Assembly: GCF_900162725.1 (NCBI RefSeq)
Contig: NZ_LT799418.1
Span: forward strand, 2,885,729 to 2,949,728
Length of the DNA stretch: 64,000 bases
From: Parabacteroides sp. Marseille-P3160
GTDB taxonomy: Bacteria > Bacteroidota > Bacteroidia > Bacteroidales > Tannerellaceae
Reading direction: 5' to 3'
The stretch's first letter is position 1. Each line of letters opens with the position of its first letter. Under the pieces are notes generated by a model. It saw only the letters and a list, made by a program, of their open reading frames with translations, was not told the origin of the DNA and did no database searches. Shown here piece after piece: positions 9,315 through 18,763 of the stretch. The translations under genes were made by a program, and so were the position numbers.

Positions 9315-10367
9315 ATGAAACACTATAGAATCAAAGATATAGCGAAGCTGTCCGGCGTATCGACGGGTACAGTCGACCGGATTTTGCATAAAAGAGGCAG
9401 AGTGTCCGAAGAGGCTCAGAAAAAAGTAGAAAAAGTCCTTAAGGAAATCGATTACCAACCGAATATGATTGCCCGGTCGCTTGCCCTAAAAAAAAACTAT
9501 CGCTTTCTGACACTTACGCCTTCCTTTGAAGCGGGAGATTATTGGTCGCAGGTCTGCAGTGGCATTGACAAGGCGGAAAGCGAACTGCACTACTACAACA
9601 TCGAAGTCATCAGGAAATATTTCGACCAATATGACAACGGCAGCTTTGACCGGCTGATCGATGAGATTAAAGAAGACACCTACGAGGGAGTCATCATTGC
9701 CACGCTTTTCAGAAACAGTTGTATACGGCTCATGGAGGAACTCGACCGGAGGGAGATCCCTTACGTCATGATCGATTCTTATATAGAGAATACAAACAGC
9801 CTGGCTTATTACGGGACGGATTCATTCATCTCCGGCTTTATTGCAGGACGATTGCTATCCGAACAGACAAAACCGGCGGATGATATCCTGATCTTCCATA
9901 TTAACCAGAACACGGTATCGACCCAGATCACAAACCGGAGGGCGGGCTTCCAGCAATACCTTGTCGAACATAACCACAAAGGCCATATATTTACCGTTCA
10001 TCTCGATTCCCACGATGAAGAGAAAAACGATCAGATCTTAGATCGCTTTTTCGAAATGCATCCGCAAGTACAGGCGGGGATTATCTTCAACTCAAGGGTA
10101 CATTTTCTATCCCGGTATTTTCAGTCGCATCCTTCGCTGAAGCATTTCAAAATGATCGGATACGATATCGTAGACGCCAATATACCCTGCCTGGACAGCG
10201 GTTTCGTAAGTCATCTGATCTCCCAACGGCCGGAAGTACAGGGACTGAACAGCGTGAAAGCCTTATTCCGGCATTTGGTCCTGAAAGAGAAAGTGGATGG
10301 AATCAATTATATGCCGATGGATATCCTGATGAAGGAAAACGTACATTATTATAATAATTACATATAA
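9315..10367 (+). CDS. LacI-family transcription regulator of the uronate operon
   Basis: 350 residues. The N-terminal DNA-binding domain reads IKDIAKLSGVSTGTVDRIL (about 5-23) with the hinge-helix region PNMIARSLA near 52, then a periplasmic-binding-protein-like sensor domain to the C-terminus (type 4 sugar-binding, with a YYGTDSF loop). It heads an operon with an SDR dehydrogenase (12-base gap) and mannonate dehydratase (23-base gap), so its effector is probably an intermediate of glucuronate breakdown; this is context, not sequence proof. A palindrome just after its promoter suggests autoregulation. Confidence 0.9.
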   Translation: MKHYRIKDIAKLSGVSTGTVDRILHKRGRVSEEAQKKVEKVLKEIDYQPNMIARSLALKKNYRFLTLTPSFEAGDYWSQVCSGIDKAESELHYYNIEVIRKYFDQYDNGSFDRLIDEIKEDTYEGVIIATLFRNSCIRLMEELDRREIPYVMIDSYIENTNSLAYYGTDSFISGFIAGRLLSEQTKPADDILIFHINQNTVSTQITNRRAGFQQYLVEHNHKGHIFTVHLDSHDEEKNDQILDRFFEMHPQVQAGIIFNSRVHFLSRYFQSHPSLKHFKMIGYDIVDANIPCLDSGFVSHLISQRPEVQGLNSVKALFRHLVLKEKVDGINYMPMDILMKENVHYYNNYI

Positions 10368-10379
10368 TCTAATTAAGAA

Positions 10380-11192
10380 ATGTCAAATTTATTTAGTATC
10401 AAAGAAAAGGTAATCCTTCTGACCGGAGGATGCGGAATCTTAGGGAGCAGCATGGCCAAGTATCTGGCCGGCGAAGGTGCACGGGTAGTCGTGTTGGACA
10501 GGAATGCCGAACGAGGCGAAGAACTCGTTAAAGAAATCAAGGACGACGGCGGAGAAGCGCTCTTCCTTACGACCGATGTGTTGAAGAAAGAATTGCTCGA
10601 AGAAAACAGGAAAGCAATTATAAGTGCCTACGGCCGTATCGACGTATTGATCAACCTTGCCGGAGGGAATATGGCCGGGGCGACAATTCCGCCGGATAAA
10701 ACCATCTTTGACCTGGACATCGAAGCTTTCCGGAAAGTAGTCGACCTGAACCTCTTCGGTACGGTTTTGCCGACTATGGTCTTCGCCGATGCGATGGTCA
10801 AACAAAAGAAAGGAAGTATCATCAATATATCTTCCGAATCGGCTTTACGCCCGCTGACCCGTGTCGTCGGCTACGGATGCGCCAAATCGGCAATCAACAG
10901 CTTTACGCAATATATGGCAGGGGAATTGGCCCGCAAATTCGGTGAAGGCTTGCGTGTCAACGCGATTGCCCCGGGATTCTTCCTGACGGAACAAAACCGC
11001 ACGCTGATGAGCAACCCGGATGGGACTCCGACCGATCGCTGCAAAACGGTTATCGCCCATACGCCTTTTGCCCGTTTGGGACAACCGGAAGAACTCCTGG
11101 GCACCATCCAATGGTTGGCAAGCGATGCTTCCGCATTCGTAACCGGCACCATCACTCCTATCGACGGAGGTTTTGACGCCTTTTCCATTTAA
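10380..11192 (+). CDS. SDR oxidoreductase, probable D-mannonate (fructuronate) oxidoreductase
   Basis: 270 residues, classical short-chain dehydrogenase. The cofactor loop is TGGCGILGSSMA (about 16-27) with an Asp after beta-2 (VVLDRNA), favouring NAD(H). The NLAGGN motif, the catalytic Ser in NISSESA and the YGCAKSA active-site motif (Tyr and Lys) are all present. Placed directly before uxuA, it should reduce fructuronate to mannonate, replacing the unrelated polyol-type UxuB of enterobacteria; such SDR-type enzymes are known from other bacteria. The general fold is certain, the substrate is inferred from the operon. Confidence 0.85.
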   Translation: MSNLFSIKEKVILLTGGCGILGSSMAKYLAGEGARVVVLDRNAERGEELVKEIKDDGGEALFLTTDVLKKELLEENRKAIISAYGRIDVLINLAGGNMAGATIPPDKTIFDLDIEAFRKVVDLNLFGTVLPTMVFADAMVKQKKGSIINISSESALRPLTRVVGYGCAKSAINSFTQYMAGELARKFGEGLRVNAIAPGFFLTEQNRTLMSNPDGTPTDRCKTVIAHTPFARLGQPEELLGTIQWLASDASAFVTGTITPIDGGFDAFSI

Positions 11193-11215
11193 TAACCATA
11201 AAATAAAGAAACTAT

Positions 11216-12391
11216 ATGTATCTATCCGAACAAACGTGGCGTTGGTACGGGCCGAAAGACCCGGTAAGCCTGTGGGATATCCGCCAAGCGGGAGCCACCG
11301 GTATAGTGAGCGCCCTGCATCATATCCCCAACGGGGAAGTCTGGACCGTAGAAGAGATCAAAAAGCACAAGGCATTGATTGAAGATGCCGGGCTCCGCTG
11401 GAGCGTTGTCGAAAGCGTGCCGGTACATGAACATATCAAAACGCAAACGGGAGATTTCCAACGTTATATTGAGAATTACAAAGAAAGCCTGCGTAACTTG
11501 GGCGCTTGCGACATTAAGATCGTTACCTACAACTTTATGCCGGTATTGGACTGGACTCGTACGGATTTGGCCTATACCCTGCCCGACGGCTCCAAGGCGC
11601 TTCGTTTCGAACGCGCCGCCTTTGTCGCATTCGATCTGTTTATTCTGAAGCGCCCCGGTGCGGAAAAAGAATACACCGAGGCTGAAAAGGAGAAAGCCAA
11701 AGCACGGTTCGACGGCATGAGCGAAGCGGAACGCCATCAGTTAACGCGCAACATGATAGCCGGGCTTCCCGGATCGGAAGAGAGCTTTACCATCGAACAA
11801 TTCCAGGAAGCTCTGGACCGCTATAAAGACATCGACGCCGAGAAGCTTCGCGCCAACCTGATCTATTTCCTTCGCGAAATAGCTCCGGTAGCGGACGAGG
11901 CAGGCGTTCACCTGGTGATCCATCCGGACGATCCTCCCTACCCTATCCTCGGCTTGCCGCGCATTCTCAGTACGGAGGATGACTTCCGGAAACTGGTTGA
12001 AGCCGTCCCGAACGAAAGCAACGGGCTTTGCCTTTGCACCGGCTCTTTCGGTGTGCGGAGCGATAACGACCTGGCGGGAATCATGAGACGCTTCGGCGAC
12101 CGGGTGAACTTTGTTCATCTGCGGAGCACGCAACGGGATGACGAGGGTAACTTCTATGAAGCCAACCATCTGGAAGGCGACGTGGATATATACGGAGTCA
12201 TGAAGGCTTTCCTTGAACTGCAACAACGCCGCCAATGCTCCATTCCTTTCCGTCCCGACCATGGGCACCAGATGATCGACGATTTGAAAAAGAAGACGAA
12301 CCCCGGATATTCCTGCATCGGCCGCCTGAGAGGCTTAGCGGAACTTCGCGGATTAGAACTCGGAATCGCCCGCTCTATATTCGATAAATAA
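11216..12391 (+). CDS. uxuA: Mannonate dehydratase
   Basis: Dehydrates D-mannonate to 2-keto-3-deoxy-gluconate in the glucuronate pathway. 391 residues, TIM-barrel fold. Recognisable parts are the start [14 protein letters not shown], the [12 protein letters not shown] segment, [11 protein letters not shown], and metal- and substrate-binding motifs [21 protein letters not shown] and FRPDHGHQM near the C-terminus, which contain the His, Cys and Asp ligands of the family. Last gene of the LacI-SDR-uxuA operon. The isomerase (uxaC) and later enzymes are not in this window. Confidence 0.95.
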   Translation: MYLSEQTWRWYGPKDPVSLWDIRQAGATGIVSALHHIPNGEVWTVEEIKKHKALIEDAGLRWSVVESVPVHEHIKTQTGDFQRYIENYKESLRNLGACDIKIVTYNFMPVLDWTRTDLAYTLPDGSKALRFERAAFVAFDLFILKRPGAEKEYTEAEKEKAKARFDGMSEAERHQLTRNMIAGLPGSEESFTIEQFQEALDRYKDIDAEKLRANLIYFLREIAPVADEAGVHLVIHPDDPPYPILGLPRILSTEDDFRKLVEAVPNESNGLCLCTGSFGVRSDNDLAGIMRRFGDRVNFVHLRSTQRDDEGNFYEANHLEGDVDIYGVMKAFLELQQRRQCSIPFRPDHGHQMIDDLKKKTNPGYSCIGRLRGLAELRGLELGIARSIFDK

Positions 12392-12417
12392 GCGGAAAAA
12401 ATAAAATAGCTATTCGT

Positions 12418-12466
12418 AAATTGTCCTGTGGGAAATTTTTATTTTCTTGCAGGATAATTTGTTTTT
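12418..12466 (+). terminator. Probable terminator of the uxu operon
   Basis: AAATTGTCCTG pairs with CAGGATAATTT (one G-U wobble) around a 21-base loop and is followed by GTTTTT. It sits between the uxuA stop and the dinB start, so it could also shape the dinB leader. Confidence 0.45.
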
Positions 12467-12478
12467 CGGGCGGAACGA

Positions 12479-13558
12479 ATGAGAAAGATCATACATATCG
12501 ACATGGATGCGTTTTACGCTTCGATCGAGCAGCGGGATCATCCCGAATACCGGGGTAAGCCGCTCGCTGTCGGTTATCCCGGCGCGCGGGGTGTCGTTGC
12601 CACCGCCAGTTACGAAGCGCGCCGTTATGGCATCCATTCGGCAATGCCGTCGGTGACGGCTCTCCGGAAATGTCCGCATCTTCTTTTTGTCCCGGCACAC
12701 TTTGAGGTCTATAAATCCGTTTCCAGGCAGATCCGGCAGATTTTCTTCGATTACACCGACCTGGTCGAACCCTTGTCCCTGGATGAAGCATTTTTGGACG
12801 TAACGGTCAACCATAAACAGATGCAAGTAGCTACCCGCATCGCCGAAGAAATCCGGGGACGTATTTATAAAGAAACCGGGCTGACCGCTTCGGCGGGCGT
12901 CTCTTTCAATAAGTTTCTGGCAAAGATCGCGTCTGATGTCAAGAAACCGGACGGACTCTTCGTGATCAAGCCGCGGAATGCGGAACCGTTTCTCGAGCAG
13001 CTTCCGATCGAACGCTTTTTCGGCATCGGAAAAGTGACGGCCGAAAGAATGCATCAACTGGGCATCCACAATGGGTTCGACCTGAAGCAGCATTCGATAG
13101 AAGAGCTCGCCGCCTGGTTCGGCAAGGCAGGCATGATTTACTACCAGCATGCCCGGGGCATTGACGACCGGCAGGTAGAACCGAACCGGATCCATAAGTC
13201 GATCGGCGCCGAAACGACCTTTGCGGAAGATTATGATTCCATTGACGTCCTGAAGGAGCAACTCAAGGAAATTGCGGAGGATGTCATCCGGCGAATTAAC
13301 AAACATTCTTTCCAGGGACGAACAGTTACATTGAAAATCAAGTATGCCGACTTCCGTACGATCACCCGCAGCCGCTCTTTCCAGTTCCCCGTCACGGACT
13401 ACGATTCGTTATATAAAAACGGTACAGAACTGCTGGCAGATATTTCGCTCACCCCCAAAGTCCGCCTGATCGGCCTCACTATCAAAAACAACGACCTCCC
13501 CAAGTTAGGGGATGCCTTCCAACTGGAATTAGATTTCAAAGAAAATTGGAACCCATAA
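12479..13558 (+). CDS. dinB: DNA polymerase IV (Y family)
   Basis: Error-prone lesion-bypass polymerase. 359 residues with the palm motif HIDMDAFYASIEQRD at the N-terminus, the finger motif ATASYEARRYGIHSAMPS, the second acidic cluster SLDEAFLDVT (about 100), GVSFNKFLAKIASDVKKPDG, the helix-hairpin-helix FFGIGKVTAERMHQLGI and a little-finger domain at the end. It ends QLELDF-KENWNP; the QLELDF hexamer could be the beta-clamp-binding motif. No LexA-like box was recognised upstream. The next gene is 1 kb away across a repeat block. Confidence 0.95.
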   Translation: MRKIIHIDMDAFYASIEQRDHPEYRGKPLAVGYPGARGVVATASYEARRYGIHSAMPSVTALRKCPHLLFVPAHFEVYKSVSRQIRQIFFDYTDLVEPLSLDEAFLDVTVNHKQMQVATRIAEEIRGRIYKETGLTASAGVSFNKFLAKIASDVKKPDGLFVIKPRNAEPFLEQLPIERFFGIGKVTAERMHQLGIHNGFDLKQHSIEELAAWFGKAGMIYYQHARGIDDRQVEPNRIHKSIGAETTFAEDYDSIDVLKEQLKEIAEDVIRRINKHSFQGRTVTLKIKYADFRTITRSRSFQFPVTDYDSLYKNGTELLADISLTPKVRLIGLTIKNNDLPKLGDAFQLELDFKENWNP

Positions 13559-13612
13559 AGAATACAAATTGTTATGATAGTTACTGATTTTTAGATAAAG
13601 TACTCAGGCAAA

Positions 13613-14018
13613 CTCCTGTTATGTTCAGCGGAAGCAAGCGAATATAGTCTACACCTATAATCATTTTGCATTTAAACCCCTGTTATGTTCGGCGGAAGCA
13701 AGCGGATATAGTCTACACCTATAATCGTTTTGCTTTTAAACTCCTGTTATGTTCGGCGGAAGCAAGCGAATATAGTCTACACCTATAATCATTTTGCATT
13801 TAAACCCCTGTTATGTTCGACGGTAGCAAGCGGATATAGCCTACACCTATAATGATTTTGCATTTAAACTCGGAACGAAACGGCACCTTGGAGCTTGAAT
13901 TGCCCTACACCTATAATGATTTTGCATTTAAACCCCTGTTATGTTCGACGGAAGCAAGCGGATATAGTCTACACCTATAATCGTTTTGCTTTTAAACTCC
14001 TGTTATGTTCGGCGGAAG
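13613..14018. repeat. 64-bp tandem repeat array, six units plus a partial seventh
   Basis: Units begin at 13613, 13677, 13741, 13805, 13869 and 13933, each exactly 64 bases, with a 22-base partial unit at 13997. Shared core segments are TGTTATGTTC, GGAAGCAAGCG, CTACACCTATAAT and TTTTGC followed by TTTAAA. Units 1 and 3 (CTCC start, GAATATAG) differ consistently from 2 and 6 (CCCC start, GGATATAG, CGTTTTGCTTTT). In unit 5 the first ~35 bases are replaced by unrelated sequence while the second half is intact. Since 64 is not a multiple of three, the array cannot encode a repeated peptide. There are no spacers, so it is not CRISPR. Confidence 0.9.
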
Positions 14019-14138
14019 CTCCCGCTTCCGTCGGTGATAAAAGCGAGGCTCCCGCCTCGCAATGATTCTCCTTTTTTAAGGATAGGCAAAGCGGGAGCTT
14101 TACTTCCAACACTACGGAGTGAAGACACTCCGCCGAAC
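14007..14138. repeat. Nested hairpin element after the tandem array
   Basis: GTTCGGCGGA (14007-14016) and its exact inverse TCCGCCGAAC (14129-14138) enclose smaller hairpins: CGGAAGC-TCCC-GCTTCCG (14013-14030), GCGAGGC-TCCC-GCCTCGC (about 14043-14060), and CGGAGTG-AAGA-CACTCCG near the right end. AAGCTCCCGCTT (14016-14027) also has an exact inverse at 14089-14100. The left arm is the end of the partial seventh tandem unit. No protein-coding frame is supported here. Confidence 0.8.
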
Positions 14139-14198
14139 AAATGGGTAAATTCGTTTGCCTCGTAAAGTACTGACAAGTCAATTTTCACCCGCCGTAAT

Positions 14199-14260
14199 AA
14201 GATCTTTCTCTGGGCGGGAAAAGATCTTTTACTGACCAGAGAAAGATCTTTTCCCAGCCA
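14199..14260. repeat. Interleaved inverted repeats with three AAGATCTT cores
   Basis: AAGATCTTTCTCTGG (14199-14213) is exactly inverted at 14236-14250, and TGGGCGGGAAAAGATCTTT (from 14211) is inverted with two mismatches at 14242-14260. The two pairs share their middle, so the sequence can fold in two mutually exclusive ways. The rest of the gap, 14261-14586, shows nothing further that I can name. Confidence 0.75.
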
Positions 14261-14586
14261 GAGAATATTAGTTTCCCAATACACAAACAGGCAATCGCCT
14301 GTACCGAGTAACTCTATCGGGTATTACTTTTCCTTAAGAAGGATATACCCGATCGTATAAGAGGCATTCCCAGCCGACATGAACGGACATTGGAATCGTA
14401 ACGGGTCGAAAGAAAGGCCATCCGTCAGCAAATATTCCAATTGATTATCATCAAGTTATAAAGAGCGGAGGGGTAAAGAAAATAATTTCTAAAGTTACTT
14501 AATAAAAAGAGGTAAAATATTTTGTAAAGAAAAGGTTTTTAACTTCTTTTGCACCCAATTATTTGATCCGTTTAAATGAATCAGCC

Positions 14587-15084
14587 ATGGCTAAATTTAT
14601 GCTTTCGCTTTTCCTGTTATACCTTTTTACACAGGCTAATAGTCAGATATCCGCCTATTCGGAGGATAATCCGCTATTAGGTACATGGAAGTATGTAAAA
14701 ACCAAAGTGGATATAAAAACAAGCGATCCTACCGCTACGGGCATTATCAAGGATGATATTGTAAACGCTCCGATGGGTACCCTTACCTTCCGGCAGGACG
14801 GGACGGGAACTTCCTTGGCTGAGGTCAAGGAAATGAATGATTCCTTCGAATTTGAATTTACATACGACCTTACCGGCGATTCGCTGATTATCTACACGGA
14901 AATTGTTCCTGGCGAAGATGATTTCGATGGATATAATTATATGATTTCCGGGAAGACGTTGACTTTGGTATCGGACAACACGAGCGAATACGATGCGGAC
15001 ACACTGGAAGATATAGACGTTCCCAATCCGGACCAGGTAAAGATCGAAAAAGTAATTTCGACTTTCATCTATACCCGCCCCTGA
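14587..15084 (+). CDS. Secreted lipocalin-like small protein
   Basis: 165 residues from the ATG at 14587 (an in-frame TTG at 14563 adds eight residues and spoils the signal peptide, so it was not chosen). MAKFMLSLFLLYLFTQANSQ is a signal peptide with cleavage after about residue 19. The mature part starts NPLLGTWKYVKT and shows strand-rich blocks such as GTLTFRQDGTGTS and TLTLVSDN, the pattern of the 'lipocalin-like' families abundant in Bacteroidetes. The ligand is unknown. Its stop codon abuts the stop codon of the convergent trmN6 gene with no gap. Confidence 0.75.
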   Translation: MAKFMLSLFLLYLFTQANSQISAYSEDNPLLGTWKYVKTKVDIKTSDPTATGIIKDDIVNAPMGTLTFRQDGTGTSLAEVKEMNDSFEFEFTYDLTGDSLIIYTEIVPGEDDFDGYNYMISGKTLTLVSDNTSEYDADTLEDIDVPNPDQVKIEKVISTFIYTRP

Positions 15085-15804
15085 TTACATGTTCAGGTAG
15101 AAGTCTTTGGTCAGCCGGATATATTCCGGTGTATACTGATGCCTTTTCTCCTCTATCACCAACCGGTTCGTTTCAACCGGATCATCCGCCTGCTTTGGGG
15201 AAAGTTCCACGAGATAACGCTTGGGGACGGCTCCGGGAACGGGGGCCACTTCGGTCAGGCGCCGGATCGACAGCACATGGGCGGGAAGCAATAGCAACAA
15301 TTCCTCATAAAGCGCAGGCGGCAGGATCAGTGAGATTTTCCCCTCTTCCGTGAGCATCGAACGTCCGAGGCGTATCAGGTCGGATAAAGACAGGCTGTCG
15401 TTATGTCGCGCCAGACTCCTTTTTTCTTCCGGGCTTTTCAGGGAACGGACAAAATAAGGAGGGTTCGAAACGATTAAATCGTAACGCTTGTTATTCGTTT
15501 CGGCATATTCGGAAAGGGAAAGGGAATGCACCCGGATCCGGCCGGCAAAGGGAGAGCCGAGCGCATTACCGGCAGCCTGTTCGCAGGCATCAGCGTCAAT
15601 GTCGATGGCGTCGATTTGGGCATGGGAGTTTTTCTGGGCTAACATTAAAGCGATTAACCCCGTACCGGTGCCGATATCCAAGATACGGGCGGCTCCTGCG
15701 GCCTCTGTCCATGCTCCGAGCAAAACACCATCCGTTCCCACTTTCATGGCGCACCGGTCTTGCAGAATCAGAAATTGTTTAAACTGAAAATACGAATTCG
15801 CCAT
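15085..15804 (-). CDS. trmN6: tRNA1(Val) (adenine37-N6)-methyltransferase
   Basis: SAM-dependent methylation of A37 in tRNA-Val. From the ATG at 15804 the protein is 239 residues, beginning MANSYFQFKQF, which aligns with the start of the E. coli enzyme (FTFKQF). An upstream in-frame ATG at 15858 would add 18 residues but lies before a consensus -7 element at 15814-15821, so it would not be on the mRNA. Motifs: DRCAMKVGTDGVLLGAW, the SAM-binding LDIGTGTGLIALMLAQ and the catalytic SNPPYF of N6-adenine methyltransferases. Divergent from lon; convergent with the lipocalin-like gene. Confidence 0.9.
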   Translation of the reverse strand: MANSYFQFKQFLILQDRCAMKVGTDGVLLGAWTEAAGAARILDIGTGTGLIALMLAQKNSHAQIDAIDIDADACEQAAGNALGSPFAGRIRVHSLSLSEYAETNNKRYDLIVSNPPYFVRSLKSPEEKRSLARHNDSLSLSDLIRLGRSMLTEEGKISLILPPALYEELLLLLPAHVLSIRRLTEVAPVPGAVPKRYLVELSPKQADDPVETNRLVIEEKRHQYTPEYIRLTKDFYLNM

Positions 15805-15813
15805 ACGATCTTG

Positions 15814-15821
15814 CAAAAGTA
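15814..15821 (-). promoter_or_regulatory. -7 element of trmN6 promoter
   Basis: TACTTTTG on the minus strand, only nine bases before the ATG at 15804. The predicted transcript would have almost no leader, which decides the start codon of trmN6. Confidence 0.6.
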
Positions 15822-15844
15822 AACGGTTTTTGACATAAAAGCTG

Positions 15845-15852
15845 TAACTTTG
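15845..15852 (+). promoter_or_regulatory. -7 element of lon promoter
   Basis: TAACTTTG, consensus TAnnTTTG, 49 bases before the lon ATG and 23 bases from the opposing trmN6 element, so the two promoters are back to back. Confidence 0.6.
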
Positions 15853-15901
15853 GCACATATTTTGTCCAAGCTATCAATAAATACAAGAATATACATACGC
15901 A

Positions 15902-18370
15902 ATGAAAAAAAACAAGCTTAGAATGCTTCCCGAAGATACTTATGACGACATGGACGACAACATAGGAATGGTAGTCCCCATCCTGACCGAATGTGATATC
16001 GATGACGATTTCTCCGACGGTTTGGAAAAATTGGGAAGTGAAATTCCTTTGCTTCCGCTCCGCAATATGGTTCTCTTTCCGGGCGTAGCCATGCCGGTCA
16101 TGGTAGGGCGGCCCAAATCCTTGCGGTTGATCAAAGAGGCCGTACAAAAGAAAAAACTCATTGCCGTAGTTTGCCAGAAAGAAAAAGATACGGAAGAACC
16201 TGAACAGGAAGATCTTTTCAACATCGGCGTCATAGCGGAGGTGATCCGCATCCTCGAAATGCCGGACGGTACAACCACCGCCATCTTACAGGGGAAGAGG
16301 CGCTTCCTGCTGAACGAAGTCACCGCTACGGAACCTTATCTGAAAGCGAGGATCACGCAAATGACGGAGACCATGCCGGGTAAAAGCGATCGTGAATTCG
16401 AGGCCTTGATCTCCACGATCAAGGATCTGACGATCAAGATGCTTCACGCAATCTCCGACCCTCCGCGCGATCTGGTTTTTTCGATACGTAATAACCAGAA
16501 CGTGATCTATCTGATCAATTTCTCGTGTTGCAATATCCTGACGAGCGCCTCCGAAAAGCAAGAGCTGCTGTCGATCGGCGACCTGAAAGACCGTGCCTAC
16601 CGGCTGCTATTCATCCTGAACCGGGAGTATCAGTTGCTTGAGTTGAAGGCATCTATCCAACTTAAGACACAAGAAGATATCAATAAGCAACAAAAGGAAT
16701 ATTTCCTCCAACAACAGATGAAGGCCATCCAAGAGGAATTGGGAGGCAATATCAATGATTTGGAAATAAAGGAACTCCGTGAAAAGGCGAAGAAAAAGAA
16801 ATGGCCGGCCGCCGTTGCCGAAACATTTGAGAAGGAGCTCAGCAAGCTGGAGCGCCTGCATCCCCAGTCTCCGGACTATTCCATGCAGACACAATATGTG
16901 CAAACGATCATCAATCTGCCGTGGGAAGAATACAGCAAAGACAATTTCAATCTGACGCATGCGCAGAAAGTACTGGATCATGACCATTATGGACTGGAAA
17001 AGGTAAAAGAACGTATCATCGAACACCTGGCCGTATTGAAACTGAAAAACGACCTGCGGGCCCCGATCATCTGCCTATACGGCCCTCCGGGAGTCGGTAA
17101 GACATCTTTGGGGAAATCGATTGCCAAGGCATTAAACCGTAAGTATGTGAGGGTTTCATTAGGCGGATTGCACGATGAAGCGGAGATCCGCGGCCATCGC
17201 CGTACTTATATCGGCGCGATGCCGGGACGTATTATCCAGAACATACAGAAAGCCGGCACTTCGAATCCGGTATTTGTTCTCGATGAAATCGACAAGGTCA
17301 GCAACGATTTTAAGGGAGATCCCTCTTCCGCTCTATTGGAAGTGCTTGATCCGGAGCAGAACAATGCTTTCCATGACAATTATCTGGACATTGATTATGA
17401 CCTGAGCAAGGTGATGTTCATCGCCACGGCAAACGACCTGAATACGATCGCCCAGCCGTTGTTGGATCGGATGGAGTTAATCGAAGTGAACGGCTACATT
17501 CTGGAAGAGAAGGTGGAAATAGCCACCCATCACCTGGTTCCTAAACAAATAGAAGCTCATGGTATTTCCAGAAAACAGATTTCGATACCCAGGAAGACGT
17601 TACAAGCCATCGTAGAATCTTACACCCGTGAAAGCGGTGTCCGTGAATTGGATAAGAAAATAGCGAAAATCATGAGAAAGGTAGCACGAAAGTTGGCTAC
17701 CGACGAATCGTCATTCACGCCGGTGACAATCAAACCGGCGGATCTGGTCGACTATTTGGGACAAGTGGAATATACACGTGATAAATATCAGGGTAATGAC
17801 TATGCCGGCGTCGTAACCGGATTGGCCTGGACTACGGTTGGCGGAGAGATCCTGTTTGTCGAATCCAGCCTGAGTAAAGGAAAAGGATCGAAGCTGACAA
17901 TCACGGGTAATCTGGGGGATGTCATGAAAGAGTCCGCCATTCTGGCATTGGAATACGTCCATTCCCACGCTGACCAATTCGGGATCAACGAAGAGTTATT
18001 TGAGAATTGGAACGTCCACATCCACGTACCGGAAGGGGCTATTCCGAAAGATGGCCCCAGTGCAGGAGTTACAATGGTTACCTCTCTGGTTTCTTCCTTC
18101 ACGCAAAGGAAAGTAAACAAGAACTTGGCGATGACGGGGGAAATTACGCTACGCGGAAAAGTTTTGCCGGTCGGTGGCATCAAGGAAAAGATACTGGCAG
18201 CAAAACGCGCCGGCATCACGAATCTGATTCTGTGCAAAGACAACAAGAAAGATATCGATGACATCAATCCCGACTATCTGTCCGGGCTGACCTTCCATTA
18301 TGTCGATGACATCACGGAAGTGATCAGACTTGCCCTCTCGGATGAAAAAGTAGACCATCCCCTTTTCTGA
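15902..18370 (+). CDS. lon: ATP-dependent protease Lon
   Basis: 822 residues, full length. Cytoplasmic AAA+ protease for misfolded and regulatory proteins. An acidic N-terminal extension (about 1-40) precedes the LON substrate-binding domain beginning [13 protein letters not shown]. The AAA domain has Walker A GPPGVGKT (394-401) and Walker [11 protein letters not shown]. The serine-lysine dyad is Ser720 in PKDGPSAG and Lys763 in GGIKEKIL. The acidic extension is usual in Bacteroidota Lon proteins. No HrcA/CIRCE-like heat-shock site was seen in the short divergent promoter region. Confidence 0.97.
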   Translation: MKKNKLRMLPEDTYDDMDDNIGMVVPILTECDIDDDFSDGLEKLGSEIPLLPLRNMVLFPGVAMPVMVGRPKSLRLIKEAVQKKKLIAVVCQKEKDTEEPEQEDLFNIGVIAEVIRILEMPDGTTTAILQGKRRFLLNEVTATEPYLKARITQMTETMPGKSDREFEALISTIKDLTIKMLHAISDPPRDLVFSIRNNQNVIYLINFSCCNILTSASEKQELLSIGDLKDRAYRLLFILNREYQLLELKASIQLKTQEDINKQQKEYFLQQQMKAIQEELGGNINDLEIKELREKAKKKKWPAAVAETFEKELSKLERLHPQSPDYSMQTQYVQTIINLPWEEYSKDNFNLTHAQKVLDHDHYGLEKVKERIIEHLAVLKLKNDLRAPIICLYGPPGVGKTSLGKSIAKALNRKYVRVSLGGLHDEAEIRGHRRTYIGAMPGRIIQNIQKAGTSNPVFVLDEIDKVSNDFKGDPSSALLEVLDPEQNNAFHDNYLDIDYDLSKVMFIATANDLNTIAQPLLDRMELIEVNGYILEEKVEIATHHLVPKQIEAHGISRKQISIPRKTLQAIVESYTRESGVRELDKKIAKIMRKVARKLATDESSFTPVTIKPADLVDYLGQVEYTRDKYQGNDYAGVVTGLAWTTVGGEILFVESSLSKGKGSKLTITGNLGDVMKESAILALEYVHSHADQFGINEELFENWNVHIHVPEGAIPKDGPSAGVTMVTSLVSSFTQRKVNKNLAMTGEITLRGKVLPVGGIKEKILAAKRAGITNLILCKDNKKDIDDINPDYLSGLTFHYVDDITEVIRLALSDEKVDHPLF

Positions 18371-18420
18371 TGCCGGATGAACAAAACCGGAGCGGAATAG
18401 GTTAATAAGAAAAAAGGAAT

Positions 18421-18666
18421 ATGAAAGTCTCTGTTGAAATTAGTTATTATCCCCTCAAAGAGGAATTCAAAGCTCCGGTAAAGGCATTTATTGCGGATCT
18501 GAAGAAAGAAGATAAGATTACGGTGAAACCGAACAGTATGTCTACGCATGTGTTTGGCGAATACGAAGATGTGATGTATGCTTTGACACGTTGTATAAAA
18601 GAGGCATTTGAGTTGCCCAACAGTATCTTTACCTTGAAGATCATGAATCTGGATAGAGATAAATAA
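18421..18666 (+). CDS. Thiamine-binding-protein-like small protein (MTH1187/YkoF type)
   Basis: 81 residues, complete. The pattern VSVEISYYPL...IADLKKEDKITVKPNSMSTHVFGEYEDVM matches the PF01910 family of small ferredoxin-like-fold proteins: an N-terminal strand, the S-M-S-T turn and a helix. Some members bind thiamine or hydroxymethylpyrimidine; the role here is unproven. It lies 50 bases after lon in the same direction, without an obvious promoter, so it may be co-transcribed. Confidence 0.7.
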   Translation: MKVSVEISYYPLKEEFKAPVKAFIADLKKEDKITVKPNSMSTHVFGEYEDVMYALTRCIKEAFELPNSIFTLKIMNLDRDK

Positions 18667-18697
18667 GGGTGTTTTACATTCACATCCTCCGATAATA

Positions 18698-18740
18698 AAA
18701 TAGCCGATCATCGCATTTAAAGCGGACGACCGGCTATTTG
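18698..18740. terminator. Bidirectional terminator
   Basis: AAATAGCCG and CGGCTATTT form the base of a long imperfect stem between two convergent genes, with A/T-rich tails on both sides. It can end both the lon unit and the DUF5606 gene. Confidence 0.65.
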
Positions 18741-18763
18741 TATGATAATAGTGCTATTTCTTC

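Noticed and set aside
12410-13306. 298-codon open frame on the minus strand
   Set aside because: Lies wholly opposite dinB, whose motifs are all intact; no domain in the minus-strand translation.
13613-13996. TATAAT in every tandem unit as a set of promoters
   Set aside because: It resembles an E. coli -10 box, but Bacteroidota use TAnnTTTG and none of the units has that spacing.
13613-14018. Direct repeats suggesting a CRISPR array
   Set aside because: Units are contiguous 64-bp repeats without unique spacers, and no cas genes are present.
14003-14284. Minus-strand frame of 93 codons in the hairpin block
   Set aside because: Spans inverted repeats and tandem-repeat sequence; composition is explained by the palindromes.
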